From contig WGMU01000030.1 in NCBI GenBank assembly GCA_016124895.1, positions 1-57,531 of the forward strand: a DNA stretch of 57,531 nucleotides, given 5' to 3'. Shown in pieces: positions 18,897 to 27,710 of the stretch. Both the position numbers and the translations under genes were made by a program. The first letter of the stretch is position 1, and each line of letters opens with the position of its first letter. This stretch comes from a bacterium. Lineage in GTDB: Bacteria; Planctomycetota; Planctomycetia; Planctomycetales; Planctomycetaceae. The notes under the pieces were generated by a model. It had not been told where the DNA came from. It did no database searches and saw only the letters and a list, made by a program, of their open reading frames with translations.

Positions 18897-21800
18897 CTAC
18901 TTTGAGTAGTCGAGTGTGAGCGTGACCGGTTGAACGGAGCCTGTGACGTTGATTTCGACCTGCGGATCAGGCTGGCCGTCGACGGCGAGGCGGCGGGCGT
19001 CGACGTTGGTGAAAGGTTCGTCGGTTGTGAAGCGGGCGGCGGGTTTGCCGGTTCTGGTGTCGATGGCGGTGAGTTCGTAACGCGGCTTCTTCAGGTTCAC
19101 ACCGTCGTCCGTGCGCGTGTGCGAACTCGCGAGCAACACGACGGGCAGGTTGCGGGGCTGCGGTTTCAGGATGAAGCTGGCCTCGACCTGGCCCTCCCAG
19201 ACGATTCCCGGCGTCTGCAGATCGACACCGCAGGCATAGCCGTTGACGGGCGACTGCTCACGTGCCGTTGTGCTGAGGCGGTTCAGACCAAAACGGAACT
19301 GCGCCGTCGGAGCCCACGTCAACAGGACGAAGCCGTCAGGCGTCGCGTGACACTGCAGCTCGCCGATCTGCGTTTCCAGCGGCGTGATCTTCAGGTCCGC
19401 GACGATGCCTCCGGTGTCGAGATCATGCACCTGCAACTGGCCCTGTGGCTTCAGGATGACCAGATGCCCGTCAAACGGCAGAGCGACAGACGAACGGTCA
19501 TACGGAATCGTCCAGCGGCTCTCGCCGGTCATAACGTCCAGACTGCGGAATTCAATCTGCTCGTCCTGCAGGCCCATGAAGACGGGGATCGCGCCCGCGA
19601 CGGAAACGAGAAACGTTCGCTCGGGCAGATCGAATGTGGCGAGCAACCGCCCGGTCGACGTCTCGAAGACGCGCGACTGCGCCGGAGCGGTCTCAGCCAG
19701 AACCAGCAGTCGATCGTCCCCGAAGACGAAGCCTTCGCCAGACGGCGCCGGACGTTCCCACAGCAGGTCACCGGTGCGTGAATCGACGACGTGCAGGCGG
19801 TTGCTGGACCGCCAGACGAAAACGTTCGGAGTCAGAAGATCGACAGCCCCCAGAGCACGCGAGCCCGTACGCAGTCGATAGGTCGAAACCTGCATCCCGA
19901 ACTCGAACGATTTCTGACCGAACGGCAGCAGCGCCGGATCATTCGAGATCAGCGACTGCGACCACAGCCGTCGCGGTGGAGTCGACGACGCATCAAACAC
20001 GGCCATGTCTGAATTGATTACGATCGCGAAGAGACTGCCCGCAGCCAGCCAGACGGCGCGGAACCGCTGCCGGCTGACGTCCGGGAAGCCGGGGATCTCG
20101 TCTGCGGGAACCGTCCACTGCGCGCGGCCATCGGCGTCGAAGCCAGTCAGACCTGCGCTATTCAATTCGAGAATCCAGCCGTCAAGGAGGGCCGACTCGC
20201 CGCAAAGCCGTTCGACATAGTGCCGCGGAAGTGGCGTAGCCGGTTCGTTTTCCTGGAGCGTCTCAGCGGGGGCTCGATCCGGCCAGGCGATCGCCGATCG
20301 CGCAGTACGGACGGTCTCAGAAGCCGACCAGCGCGCAGTCAGCTCAGCCAGCGACTCCCCCTTGAGCAGCGCGGTATCGGCTGCGAGCCTGCTGTGTACG
20401 GTGAGACGTTTGAGAGATCGCAGCTCCGATGTCGCCGCCGACCCGCGACCGGAACGGACATAGGCATCGACAAGAGCCGCGCGACCGCGAGCTTCCGTCT
20501 GCGGCGAAGTGGAATCGATCAGCGGTGCGAGCAATTGCTCGACGAACTGCAGCTTGTCCGCGGACTGCTCGGCGGCAAGCTGCAATCGGACGTCGGTAGC
20601 GCTGACGTGCCAGGCAAACAGGTTCAGCCAGTCATTGAGCTGCGCGGCGCGTTCAGCGGACGTCGTCTTTTGAGCCTGCTCAAGCTCGTCAGAGATGACC
20701 TGCTCGATCGCCGCGATTTGTGTTGACGCGTCACCGCTCAGTGCGGCTGCCCGGTAAACGGCGGCGAGTTGGCTCGCGACCCAGCGATGCAGCGGCAAGG
20801 TCACTCCTTCGTCTGTCAGGGTCGGCCCGCTGCTGCCGTCTGAGCCTGCAGCTCGCGCTGTTTCAGCCATCTGAATCAACTGCTGGAATGCCGCTCCGAA
20901 CTGCAGTTGCTGAACCAGACTGTCGGTCTTGACTCGCTGCATGGTCAGGCGGCTGCCCGCGTCGAGGTTGATCTGATCGAGCAGTTCGAACAGCCGACCA
21001 TCCAGCGTTTCACCCTGCTTCTGAATCTCCAGCACCTGGCCGATGAGTAGTGATTCAGCCTGCCGTCGCAGCGTGGCCGCGGCGGGAATGGCTGCTTCGT
21101 CGGCTGACGTTGCTTCGCGCGGATTTGTTTTCGCAAGCAGAGTCAGCGCCTGCAGCAGATCGTTCACACCGGCGCGATCGCCGTTGTGCAGTCGCAGTCG
21201 GGCTCGTGAGAGCAGGGCTTCCGGAGCGTCGGGCTGTTCAGCAAGTTGTTTTGCCAGACGCGACTGTTCTGCCGAAATCGATTCAAGTGCGATGACGGAA
21301 TCGAAGTTCTGCGTGACGAGCCGTCCGTCCGCCGCTGCCAGATTGCCAAAGTGAATGCCGCTCGGCGCCGGCGACTCAGCCAGCACGCGACCGGTCCGCA
21401 GATCGAGACTGAGAATCGCGCCTTCCAGTTGCGCGATCGGAGGCAGCAGAGAGTCGTCCGCAGCGTCCTCGGGAAACGTCAGCGGCGCTGCGTTGTCAGG
21501 ATCGGTTGTGTCCGCCGATTTCCCGGACTCCGCAGTCTGACCGTGGCGCTGCGGGCTCGGCGGCGGAATTACGATGGCAATCGGCAGATGATAAATGTCA
21601 CCGCTGCGGACTCCTCGCCCGGCCGGAACACGGCTCTCAAAGGCAACGTTCCACTGCGTTTCGCCGCTGCGCAGATCGAGCGACCGCACGCCGTACTCGC
21701 CGACGAGAATGACTCGATCGTCGTAAGTCGCCGCGACAAACAGTCCATCCTTGCGCGGCTGCTTCCACAACGACTCGCCCGTGACAACGTCCAGACACGC

Positions 21801-23963
21801 GAGGACGGACGAGTCGACCGCCGACAGAATCAAACGCCCGGCCGACGCGACAGCCAGAGTTTCCCGCCAGCGGTTCAGATCATCCTGCAGATCCGTATTC
21901 ATCGGCTGCACGGTCATCCGCAGCGTGCTCGGAAGTCGCCGCGCCGGTGGAATGTCGCTCGGATAGCTGCTCGCCCAGACGATGCGTTGTTCGGCAGGGT
22001 CGACGGCAAACACCTGCCCGGACGACATCGTGCAGACCAGCAGGCCGCCCGCAACGACGGGCGCTTCGCCCGTGTTCCGCCGCAGCGCTTCGTTAATCAC
22101 GGGCGAGATTGCCTGTCCCAGTTCCTGCTGCCAGGTCATCTCGCCGGTTTGAGGATCGAGTCGCAGCAGCAGCACGTAGCCGTCGTCTTCCGCCAGCACG
22201 TACAGACCGTCGTCGAGACACGTCGGCGGCCCGAGAAAGAAACGTCCGGCGCCAGGCAGACGCGGCGTATCGGGGGCTCCACCGAGTTCCCAGGCAAGCC
22301 GTCCCGTCGCGAGATCAATCGCGCGCAGCGTGTTCGAGTCTTTCGGGATGATCTCAACCAGTCTTGCCATGCCGAAGCGGGTTGCCCGCGACGCAATGCC
22401 GCCGCCGTCAACAAAGTAGACGCGCTGCCCGTCACTACTGAGTGTTCCGGTCGTCCGGTCGAGCCGCGTGCGGGCAATCAGCAGCGCCTCCTGCGCCTGA
22501 TTGACCGGGCTGCGGATTTCTGTGCGAGGAAAGTTCAGCGCCTGCTTCGCGGTTCGCAGATCGAACTGTTCGGCGAATGCCGGATCCTGCTGAAACGATT
22601 CCCAGACGACCTCGCCGGTTTCAACATCAACAGCCCGCACGCGGTCAAGCGTCCGCAGCACGGCGAGTCGTCCGACTATCAGCGGCTGACCAACCGGCAG
22701 ACCCACCTGCGATTCTTCAATGTCCAGACGTCTCAGATAGTCAATCGCCAGCTCGATCATTCCCGCCATCTGAGCGGGCGTCTGCGGATAGGGTTCTTCG
22801 TCGTAGTCGGCCCACGGAGTGGCGAATGGTGTACGGTCCGCCAACGTCGGACGACCTGCAAATCCATCCGTGAACGATCGCCACAGAACCTGCCCGGCCG
22901 GCGCAACAGGCAGCACGCTGGCCGAGTTGGTGACCGCTCCAAACGGCTGTCTCCATTCGTCGGTCACGCCGCTGTCCAGCAGATCGTGCGGCACTGACGC
23001 TCGCACTTCGGCGACGAGTTCACTCGTCGGCGTATCGAGGAGTTTCTGAATCGCGGCCCTGGTTGCCGCCGAATTCGATGCTCGACCTTGCTGCGCGTCA
23101 GGGTTCGACGCAGCAGGGTTCGGCGCCGCGTTCGCTGGCGACTTCTCGGCCAGCCAGCTCCTTAACTGAGCGATGACCAGGCCGGCCTGATCGTCACGAC
23201 CGAGCAGCGTCCAGGCAGCAGCGATCGTCAGTGAAAGCTGAGGCTCGCGCGCCCGTCGCGCTTCCGGCGACTGCCGCAGTCGGTCGAGGTAACGGATCGC
23301 GGCGTCCGGCCGTTCGGAATCAAGACTGCGAACTCCAAGCAGTTCGGCGGCCTGCCATCCGGCTGGCGTTTCAACGAACGAACTCGCCACAACCGCCATT
23401 GCCCGCTGATCCCCACGGTCGACCGCTGCGCGAAGCTGCGCAGCGGCGGTGTCCGCGTAAAGCTGCCGCCAGTTCTGCCGACCGGTTTCCGGCAGTTCGA
23501 CAATGAGCTTTGTGACGGCCTGCTTCAGACTGATTCGCGGCCGATCGGAAAAACCACCGCCGAATCCGCCGCCCGGACGCAGCGCACCAAGCGGCGAGAT
23601 CAACGTGTCGGATTCGTCGGCCAGGATCGCGTGCAGTTCGGGCAGCGTCTGCAGCCAGTCGAGTTTTTCCGGCGGAGTTCGATCGATCTCGTTCTGAATC
23701 GTGATGACTTTCTGCACGCGCAGCCGGGCATCGAGCGACAGCCCCGGCGGGATTGCCCATTTCGTAGAGCTGGCAATGTCGCTGGGAACGAGCTGCGGAA
23801 ACGCGGCATTCGGCGCGTCTTCCGGCGGAGGTGGCGTTCTCAGTTGCAGTTTCGGCGGCTGGGGCTGAGCGAGCGTCTGCGAAGTCAGCAGCGCAATGAG
23901 AACGGCCAGGAGCGTCAGGCTCCGCAGCGTCGTGGGCTCAACAGTTTCGTCCATGCTCCGCAT
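18897..23963 (-). CDS. Giant secreted protein with two PQQ-like beta-propellers
   Basis: 1688 residues from the ATG at 23963, preceded by GGAG at a good distance; longer readings cross a terminator hairpin. A signal peptide/anchor is visible (LTLLAVLIALLTSQTLAQ). A helical N-terminal part follows. The first propeller (roughly 350-900) shows blade motifs such as DVETGEVVWES, DLATGRLAWEL, DPQTGEMTWQQ and DVVTGESLWKQ. A central helical region rich in Ala/Gln/Leu lies at about 900-1220. A second propeller (about 1230-1688) has DSRTGDLLWERP and DTRTGKPAA. Family members occur in planctomycetes; function is unknown. Boundaries are estimates by eye. Confidence 0.8.
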   Translation of the reverse strand: MRSMDETVEPTTLRSLTLLAVLIALLTSQTLAQPQPPKLQLRTPPPPEDAPNAAFPQLVPSDIASSTKWAIPPGLSLDARLRVQKVITIQNEIDRTPPEKLDWLQTLPELHAILADESDTLISPLGALRPGGGFGGGFSDRPRISLKQAVTKLIVELPETGRQNWRQLYADTAAAQLRAAVDRGDQRAMAVVASSFVETPAGWQAAELLGVRSLDSERPDAAIRYLDRLRQSPEARRAREPQLSLTIAAAWTLLGRDDQAGLVIAQLRSWLAEKSPANAAPNPAASNPDAQQGRASNSAATRAAIQKLLDTPTSELVAEVRASVPHDLLDSGVTDEWRQPFGAVTNSASVLPVAPAGQVLWRSFTDGFAGRPTLADRTPFATPWADYDEEPYPQTPAQMAGMIELAIDYLRRLDIEESQVGLPVGQPLIVGRLAVLRTLDRVRAVDVETGEVVWESFQQDPAFAEQFDLRTAKQALNFPRTEIRSPVNQAQEALLIARTRLDRTTGTLSSDGQRVYFVDGGGIASRATRFGMARLVEIIPKDSNTLRAIDLATGRLAWELGGAPDTPRLPGAGRFFLGPPTCLDDGLYVLAEDDGYVLLLRLDPQTGEMTWQQELGQAISPVINEALRRNTGEAPVVAGGLLVCTMSSGQVFAVDPAEQRIVWASSYPSDIPPARRLPSTLRMTVQPMNTDLQDDLNRWRETLAVASAGRLILSAVDSSVLACLDVVTGESLWKQPRKDGLFVAATYDDRVILVGEYGVRSLDLRSGETQWNVAFESRVPAGRGVRSGDIYHLPIAIVIPPPSPQRHGQTAESGKSADTTDPDNAAPLTFPEDAADDSLLPPIAQLEGAILSLDLRTGRVLAESPAPSGIHFGNLAAADGRLVTQNFDSVIALESISAEQSRLAKQLAEQPDAPEALLSRARLRLHNGDRAGVNDLLQALTLLAKTNPREATSADEAAIPAAATLRRQAESLLIGQVLEIQKQGETLDGRLFELLDQINLDAGSRLTMQRVKTDSLVQQLQFGAAFQQLIQMAETARAAGSDGSSGPTLTDEGVTLPLHRWVASQLAAVYRAAALSGDASTQIAAIEQVISDELEQAQKTTSAERAAQLNDWLNLFAWHVSATDVRLQLAAEQSADKLQFVEQLLAPLIDSTSPQTEARGRAALVDAYVRSGRGSAATSELRSLKRLTVHSRLAADTALLKGESLAELTARWSASETVRTARSAIAWPDRAPAETLQENEPATPLPRHYVERLCGESALLDGWILELNSAGLTGFDADGRAQWTVPADEIPGFPDVSRQRFRAVWLAAGSLFAIVINSDMAVFDASSTPPRRLWSQSLISNDPALLPFGQKSFEFGMQVSTYRLRTGSRALGAVDLLTPNVFVWRSSNRLHVVDSRTGDLLWERPAPSGEGFVFGDDRLLVLAETAPAQSRVFETSTGRLLATFDLPERTFLVSVAGAIPVFMGLQDEQIEFRSLDVMTGESRWTIPYDRSSVALPFDGHLVILKPQGQLQVHDLDTGGIVADLKITPLETQIGELQCHATPDGFVLLTWAPTAQFRFGLNRLSTTAREQSPVNGYACGVDLQTPGIVWEGQVEASFILKPQPRNLPVVLLASSHTRTDDGVNLKKPRYELTAIDTRTGKPAARFTTDEPFTNVDARRLAVDGQPDPQVEINVTGSVQPVTLTLDYSK

Positions 23964-24068
23964 TGCCAGCTCCGTCGTGCGCCCTTCTGTGCGTCGCGGG
24001 AAATCGGCATGAGGCAGACTCCGCCGCCGGAGCATATCGCAAACCGCTTCCTCGCACACAGAAAACAG

Positions 24069-24097
24069 AAAAGGCCCGTCATCCTGACGGGCCTTTT
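24069..24097 (-). terminator. Intrinsic terminator for the gene at 24185-24685
   Basis: A perfect 12-bp stem (AAAAGGCCCGTC / GACGGGCCTTTT) with a 5-base loop. On the minus strand it is followed by CTGTTTTCTG. It lies 88 bases behind the stop of the conserved unknown gene and ahead of the start of the giant propeller gene, so it separates these two transcription units. Confidence 0.85.
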
Positions 24098-24184
24098 CGG
24101 GAGGAAGGGATGGCACTGGAGACGAGCACACCCTTACGTTGCTTTGGGCGCGCGGCGAGCGGAGGGCTGCCGCGTGATGTTCGG

Positions 24185-24685
24185 TTATGCGGGCTCGAAA
24201 CGCCCGTCCGGGAAGATTCTCATGCCGGGGCCGGCTTCTTCCGGCGGAGTGGCGAACAGGTGAATGCGGACCGGGTTTTCGTCGATTCTGCCGCCAACAG
24301 TGACATACGCCTGCGGTTCGTCAACGTCTTCCGCGTTTTCCGGGAAGACGCTCCAGAAGAATTCGTCGACGTCCTTGAAGCGGGCAAACAGACGCTGCAG
24401 ATCGATCTCGAAGCTCATGGGCCGCATCTGACCGTCGAACGGGCCGCCGACGATTTCCGTCGTGCCGAGATACATCCGCACGACCCAGGTCTCTTCTTCG
24501 AGCTGGCAGTCGAAGCCGACGCGGGCGACACCGGTCAAAGGCTCAAACAGCTCGGCGGTTTCTTCGATGATCGCCGTCAGCCATGCCGGGCGCACGTCGC
24601 GTTTCTTCTGTCCGGGCTGCCAGTTTTCCATCTGTTTCATCAGGTGCTGCACAAGGATGTGGGAACGGCTCACAGTCGGCTCCAT
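24185..24685 (-). CDS. Conserved acidic protein, unknown function
   Basis: 166 residues from the ATG (MEPTVSRSHIL); an in-frame TTG nine codons earlier is an alternative, and neither has a strong ribosome site. The protein has no signal or membrane segment, is rich in Glu/Asp/Phe and has an alternating beta pattern (RVGFDCQLEEETWVVRMYLG, PQAYVTVGG). No catalytic motif is apparent. It stands as a single gene closed by a strong terminator. I do not recognise a family; expression as a cytosolic protein is the only inference. Confidence 0.7.
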   Translation of the reverse strand: MEPTVSRSHILVQHLMKQMENWQPGQKKRDVRPAWLTAIIEETAELFEPLTGVARVGFDCQLEEETWVVRMYLGTTEIVGGPFDGQMRPMSFEIDLQRLFARFKDVDEFFWSVFPENAEDVDEPQAYVTVGGRIDENPVRIHLFATPPEEAGPGMRIFPDGRFEPA

Positions 24686-24712
24686 CTGAAAAACGTCGGC
24701 GTGGTCAATCAA

Positions 24713-25181
24713 AGAAGTGTGAGCATCCGGCAGGAGCTAAGCACACGCGGCGCAGGCAGGTCCAGAAACCTGCGTCGCATGTGCTCCGATACGGTGAAAA
24801 CCGCAGCGGACGAGTTCGCTCTGTCACGAAACTCAATCGTTCTCGAAGTCGTACAGCGGGTATCGGCGATCCTTCTCGTCTCGCGCACGCAAAGACACAC
24901 TCGGCGCGCACTCCAGCCGAGTCACCGTGTATTGCTCCTGCCGTGCGGGAGTACGCGTTGGTCCCGATGAGTCCTGAAGAACCACTCGTTCACACGCGAC
25001 GCATCGTACCGGCGGATCCGGCTGCAGCGGCCAGGTGCGGTCGTACCGCGTTGTCCAGTCACCCCGTAGCGATGGTTACGGTTGTCGCGTCGCCGTTCGC
25101 GGGAGCCGATCGCCAGCCGCGCATGAAAAAGCCCGGTGACATGTCTGCCGCCGGGCCTGACTGCTGTGACCGGATCAGCCG
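24713..25181. other. Gap of 470 bases, possible short minus-strand ORF at 24833-24985
   Basis: No confident gene. On the minus strand one frame is open from about 25074 to a TGA at 24833-24835. It reads QPDPPVRCVACERVVLQ and ends YPLYDFEND. The only starts are GTG, at 24985 or, with AGGAG upstream, at 24925. The reading has many charged residues and rather high G+C in third positions, so a short or broken gene is possible. The rest of the gap, apart from the terminator at 25126-25156, holds nothing I can name. Confidence 0.2.
25126..25156 (-). terminator. Intrinsic terminator for the DUF6807 gene
   Basis: GCCCGG (25131-25136) pairs with CCGGGC (25151-25156). On the minus strand the stem is followed by five T (25126-25130). 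It lies 25 bases behind the stop codon of the DUF6807 gene. Confidence 0.75.
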
Positions 25182-26144
25182 TTAAAGTCCCGATTTGACA
25201 TACGCGTCATAAACGCCAGACACGTCCGCCGCCTCAGTATCTCCTGCGTGGATATAGATCGCGTAGCGCAGACGCAGCTCGCCGTCCGGCTTCAGATAAT
25301 ACGGTTTCGCTTCCTGTGTCTTGTTTGTGTAGGCACTCTCGCCAAACGGGCTGATCGAGAACAACCCGTAATTCCGCACGTGATAACGCGACGGTCGGAA
25401 GTTCCCCGGATGGTCGAACAGCGCAACGCCGTAGGTGTGTCCGTTGACCGGCCCGACATAGTCGACCCACTTCGACGGCTGTCCCCAGCACTCTTTGGTG
25501 CCCTGCAGACCCTCGGCATTGACGACGTGGCCTTCGCCTTTGGGAGCTTCACACATCGAATCAACCATGCGGAAACCGAACAGTCCTTCTTTCGTATCGC
25601 CGAACTCGACATCGTCCTTCTGGTCGCTGGTAAAGTGGATGTCGTAGGCCAGCAGTCCGTTCTCGAAGATGCTGATGACGGTTGTTTCGGTGACGACGGG
25701 AACGCCGTCCGGATCGAGCCACTGATTGACGACCCGCATCTTTGCCGGATTGCCAGACGGAACGAGCAGCTTGACTTCGCGGTTCGCGATCTTGCCCGCT
25801 TCCGCCCAGAACTTGACGCCGCCGACCTCGTCCACCGCGACCCAGATGCCCTTATGGTGCGGATGGTCGCCGCTCTTTTTGTCGAACAGGATCGATCGCG
25901 TCAGCACGTCGCCCTCGGTTCCCAGCACAGGCGAGAAGAATGGCTTCGGCAGATCCGAATCCGTGTGATAGTCGCTGAAGGGCCGGTCGTTGATGGTGAC
26001 CTTGACGGTTGTGCCGTCCTGCTGCAGCGTGACGTCGGCAGTCGCGACCTCTGCCGAAACCGCCAGCGCCGTCAGACAGAGCGCCGCGATGGCCGGCCGG
26101 GACAGCAGAGCCAGAGAGGGAATCATCAGAGCGAGTCGTTTCAT
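25182..26144 (-). CDS. PmoA-like DUF6807 protein, secreted
   Basis: 320 residues. A signal peptide is visible (hydrophobic 17-36). The mature part carries TRSILFDKKSGDHPHHKGIW, where HPHH at 94-97 is the hallmark of the PmoA/DUF6807 family, and ends with AGDTEAADVSGVYDAY. This family is common in planctomycete secreted enzyme sets and often found near sugar-related dehydrogenases. A single-gene unit with its own terminator is likely. The enzyme activity is unknown; the name PmoA must not be read as methane monooxygenase subunit. Confidence 0.8.
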   Translation of the reverse strand: MKRLALMIPSLALLSRPAIAALCLTALAVSAEVATADVTLQQDGTTVKVTINDRPFSDYHTDSDLPKPFFSPVLGTEGDVLTRSILFDKKSGDHPHHKGIWVAVDEVGGVKFWAEAGKIANREVKLLVPSGNPAKMRVVNQWLDPDGVPVVTETTVISIFENGLLAYDIHFTSDQKDDVEFGDTKEGLFGFRMVDSMCEAPKGEGHVVNAEGLQGTKECWGQPSKWVDYVGPVNGHTYGVALFDHPGNFRPSRYHVRNYGLFSISPFGESAYTNKTQEAKPYYLKPDGELRLRYAIYIHAGDTEAADVSGVYDAYVKSGL

Positions 26145-26322
26145 CGTAGATCTCCGGAGCGAATTTCGTCCTGTCCGCGTCGCGGCAGTGCGACGGTCAA
26201 AAGCGGACGGAAGTAGTAACGGCTGCCCCTGTGACTCTCAACGGATGGGCGATACCATCGCCAGGCGAACGGCATCCGGGCGGGTACGCGACGGCGCGAA
26301 CCATTGACGACGAGGTCTCATT

Positions 26323-27600
26323 TTGAATCATGCGGCTCCTGATCACTGGGAAGTCTCAACCGGACCATCGAACTGGTTTGAGATTCATCGTCCGCCCGGC
26401 TGGACCTGCGAAGCAGAAGGCAGCATCGTCCATCTCCGTTCGTCCGACGACCGCATCACGTTGACGCTGCACAGCCTGTGGCTCGATCAGCCATCCGGCC
26501 GCTTCGACGCCGAATCGCTGCAGCTCGATACGATTTTCCCGGTCCGCCGGAATGTGCAGTCGATTGCCCCGCTCGATCTCGATGCACCGACTGTCGGCCT
26601 CGAAGGCGAAGCGGTGCTCGGTCCCGAAACGCCGTGGTGGAAACGGGCCTTCAGCTCGCCGGAATGGCGGCGCTGGCGGGTCTGGGCGATCAAGCACGAC
26701 GAAGTCTGCATCATCGCCGTGTATCTGCAGAACGAAGAATTCGATCCAGAAGCCAACACGCTCGTCCGGCTCATGCTCGAATCGCTTGAGTTCGCCGAAC
26801 CCCTCGCCGAACCGCCGCAGCAGTTTGCCCGTCGCGTGCTGGAGTTCGCGTCGCAGCATTATCCGGGGCGGCACTGCGAGCTGACCGACCATCTGCAGCT
26901 TCGGCTCGGCGAGTCGACGATCAATCTCTTCAATCTGTACCGCAGTTACACGAATGCACCGGAGCGTTTCGACGAGATGGTCGAACCGGCGCTGCAAACT
27001 CTGCTGGAAGTCGAAGGCTGGAGTCAGGATCGCCTGAATCCGCCGCTCGACGAAGTCCGGGACCGCATCATGCCAATGCTGTATCCGGAAGAAGTCCAGC
27101 AGAATCAGTTTCAGGAGTTCGCCGCGTCGCCGTGGGTCGCCGGCCTGGCGATTCTGTACGTGGTCGACGAAGACGACGCCTACTGGTACATCCGCGACGA
27201 CCTGCTGGGCCAGTGGCAGATCGACCTGGAAGAACTGCACGAGATCGCGCTGCAGAATCTCGATGCGTACTTCGAGGAAAACCCAATGGAGTTCATGCTG
27301 AGCGGCGAGGAGGACGGTCCGAAGCTGCTGATGCCCAGTCGGCCGGACGCCTACAACACGGCGCGGCTGTTGAGCGAGACGTTCCATCACGGCGTGCAGG
27401 ATATTCTGGGCCGCGAGTTTGCTGTCGGAGCCCCGAACCGCGACTTCTTCGTCGCCTTCAACCTCGACCACCGCGAGATGCTCGACCAGATCCGGAAAAA
27501 AGTCGCCACCGACTACGAACGCATGGATCACCCGCTGAGCAGCCGCTTGCTGCTCGTCAGCAGTGACGGCGTGAGCGAGTTTCTGAGCGACGAACCCTGA
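26323..27600 (+). CDS. DUF1444/YtpQ-like protein
   Basis: 425 residues from a TTG start, with CGAGG upstream; no ATG fits better. No signal or membrane segment is visible. The second half has the layout of the YtpQ/DUF1444 family as I recall it: SPWVAGLAILYVVDEDDAYWYI, then LEELHEIALQNLDAY, then SRPDAYNTARLL and AVGAPNRDFFVAF. The first half (about 1-165) is a separate beta-rich domain. Family members lack a known activity. The following histidine kinase starts 110 bases downstream, so co-transcription is possible. Confidence 0.55.
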   Translation: MNHAAPDHWEVSTGPSNWFEIHRPPGWTCEAEGSIVHLRSSDDRITLTLHSLWLDQPSGRFDAESLQLDTIFPVRRNVQSIAPLDLDAPTVGLEGEAVLGPETPWWKRAFSSPEWRRWRVWAIKHDEVCIIAVYLQNEEFDPEANTLVRLMLESLEFAEPLAEPPQQFARRVLEFASQHYPGRHCELTDHLQLRLGESTINLFNLYRSYTNAPERFDEMVEPALQTLLEVEGWSQDRLNPPLDEVRDRIMPMLYPEEVQQNQFQEFAASPWVAGLAILYVVDEDDAYWYIRDDLLGQWQIDLEELHEIALQNLDAYFEENPMEFMLSGEEDGPKLLMPSRPDAYNTARLLSETFHHGVQDILGREFAVGAPNRDFFVAFNLDHREMLDQIRKKVATDYERMDHPLSSRLLLVSSDGVSEFLSDEP

Positions 27601-27710
27601 CTGACGGCTGCCCTCGGCCTGTACTGCCTGGCAGACGTATTCGATACACGGCGCAGTTCTGCTAACTTCCATGGCGGCGGGACCAAGTCAGAGTTCCACG
27701 GAGGGGCAGC

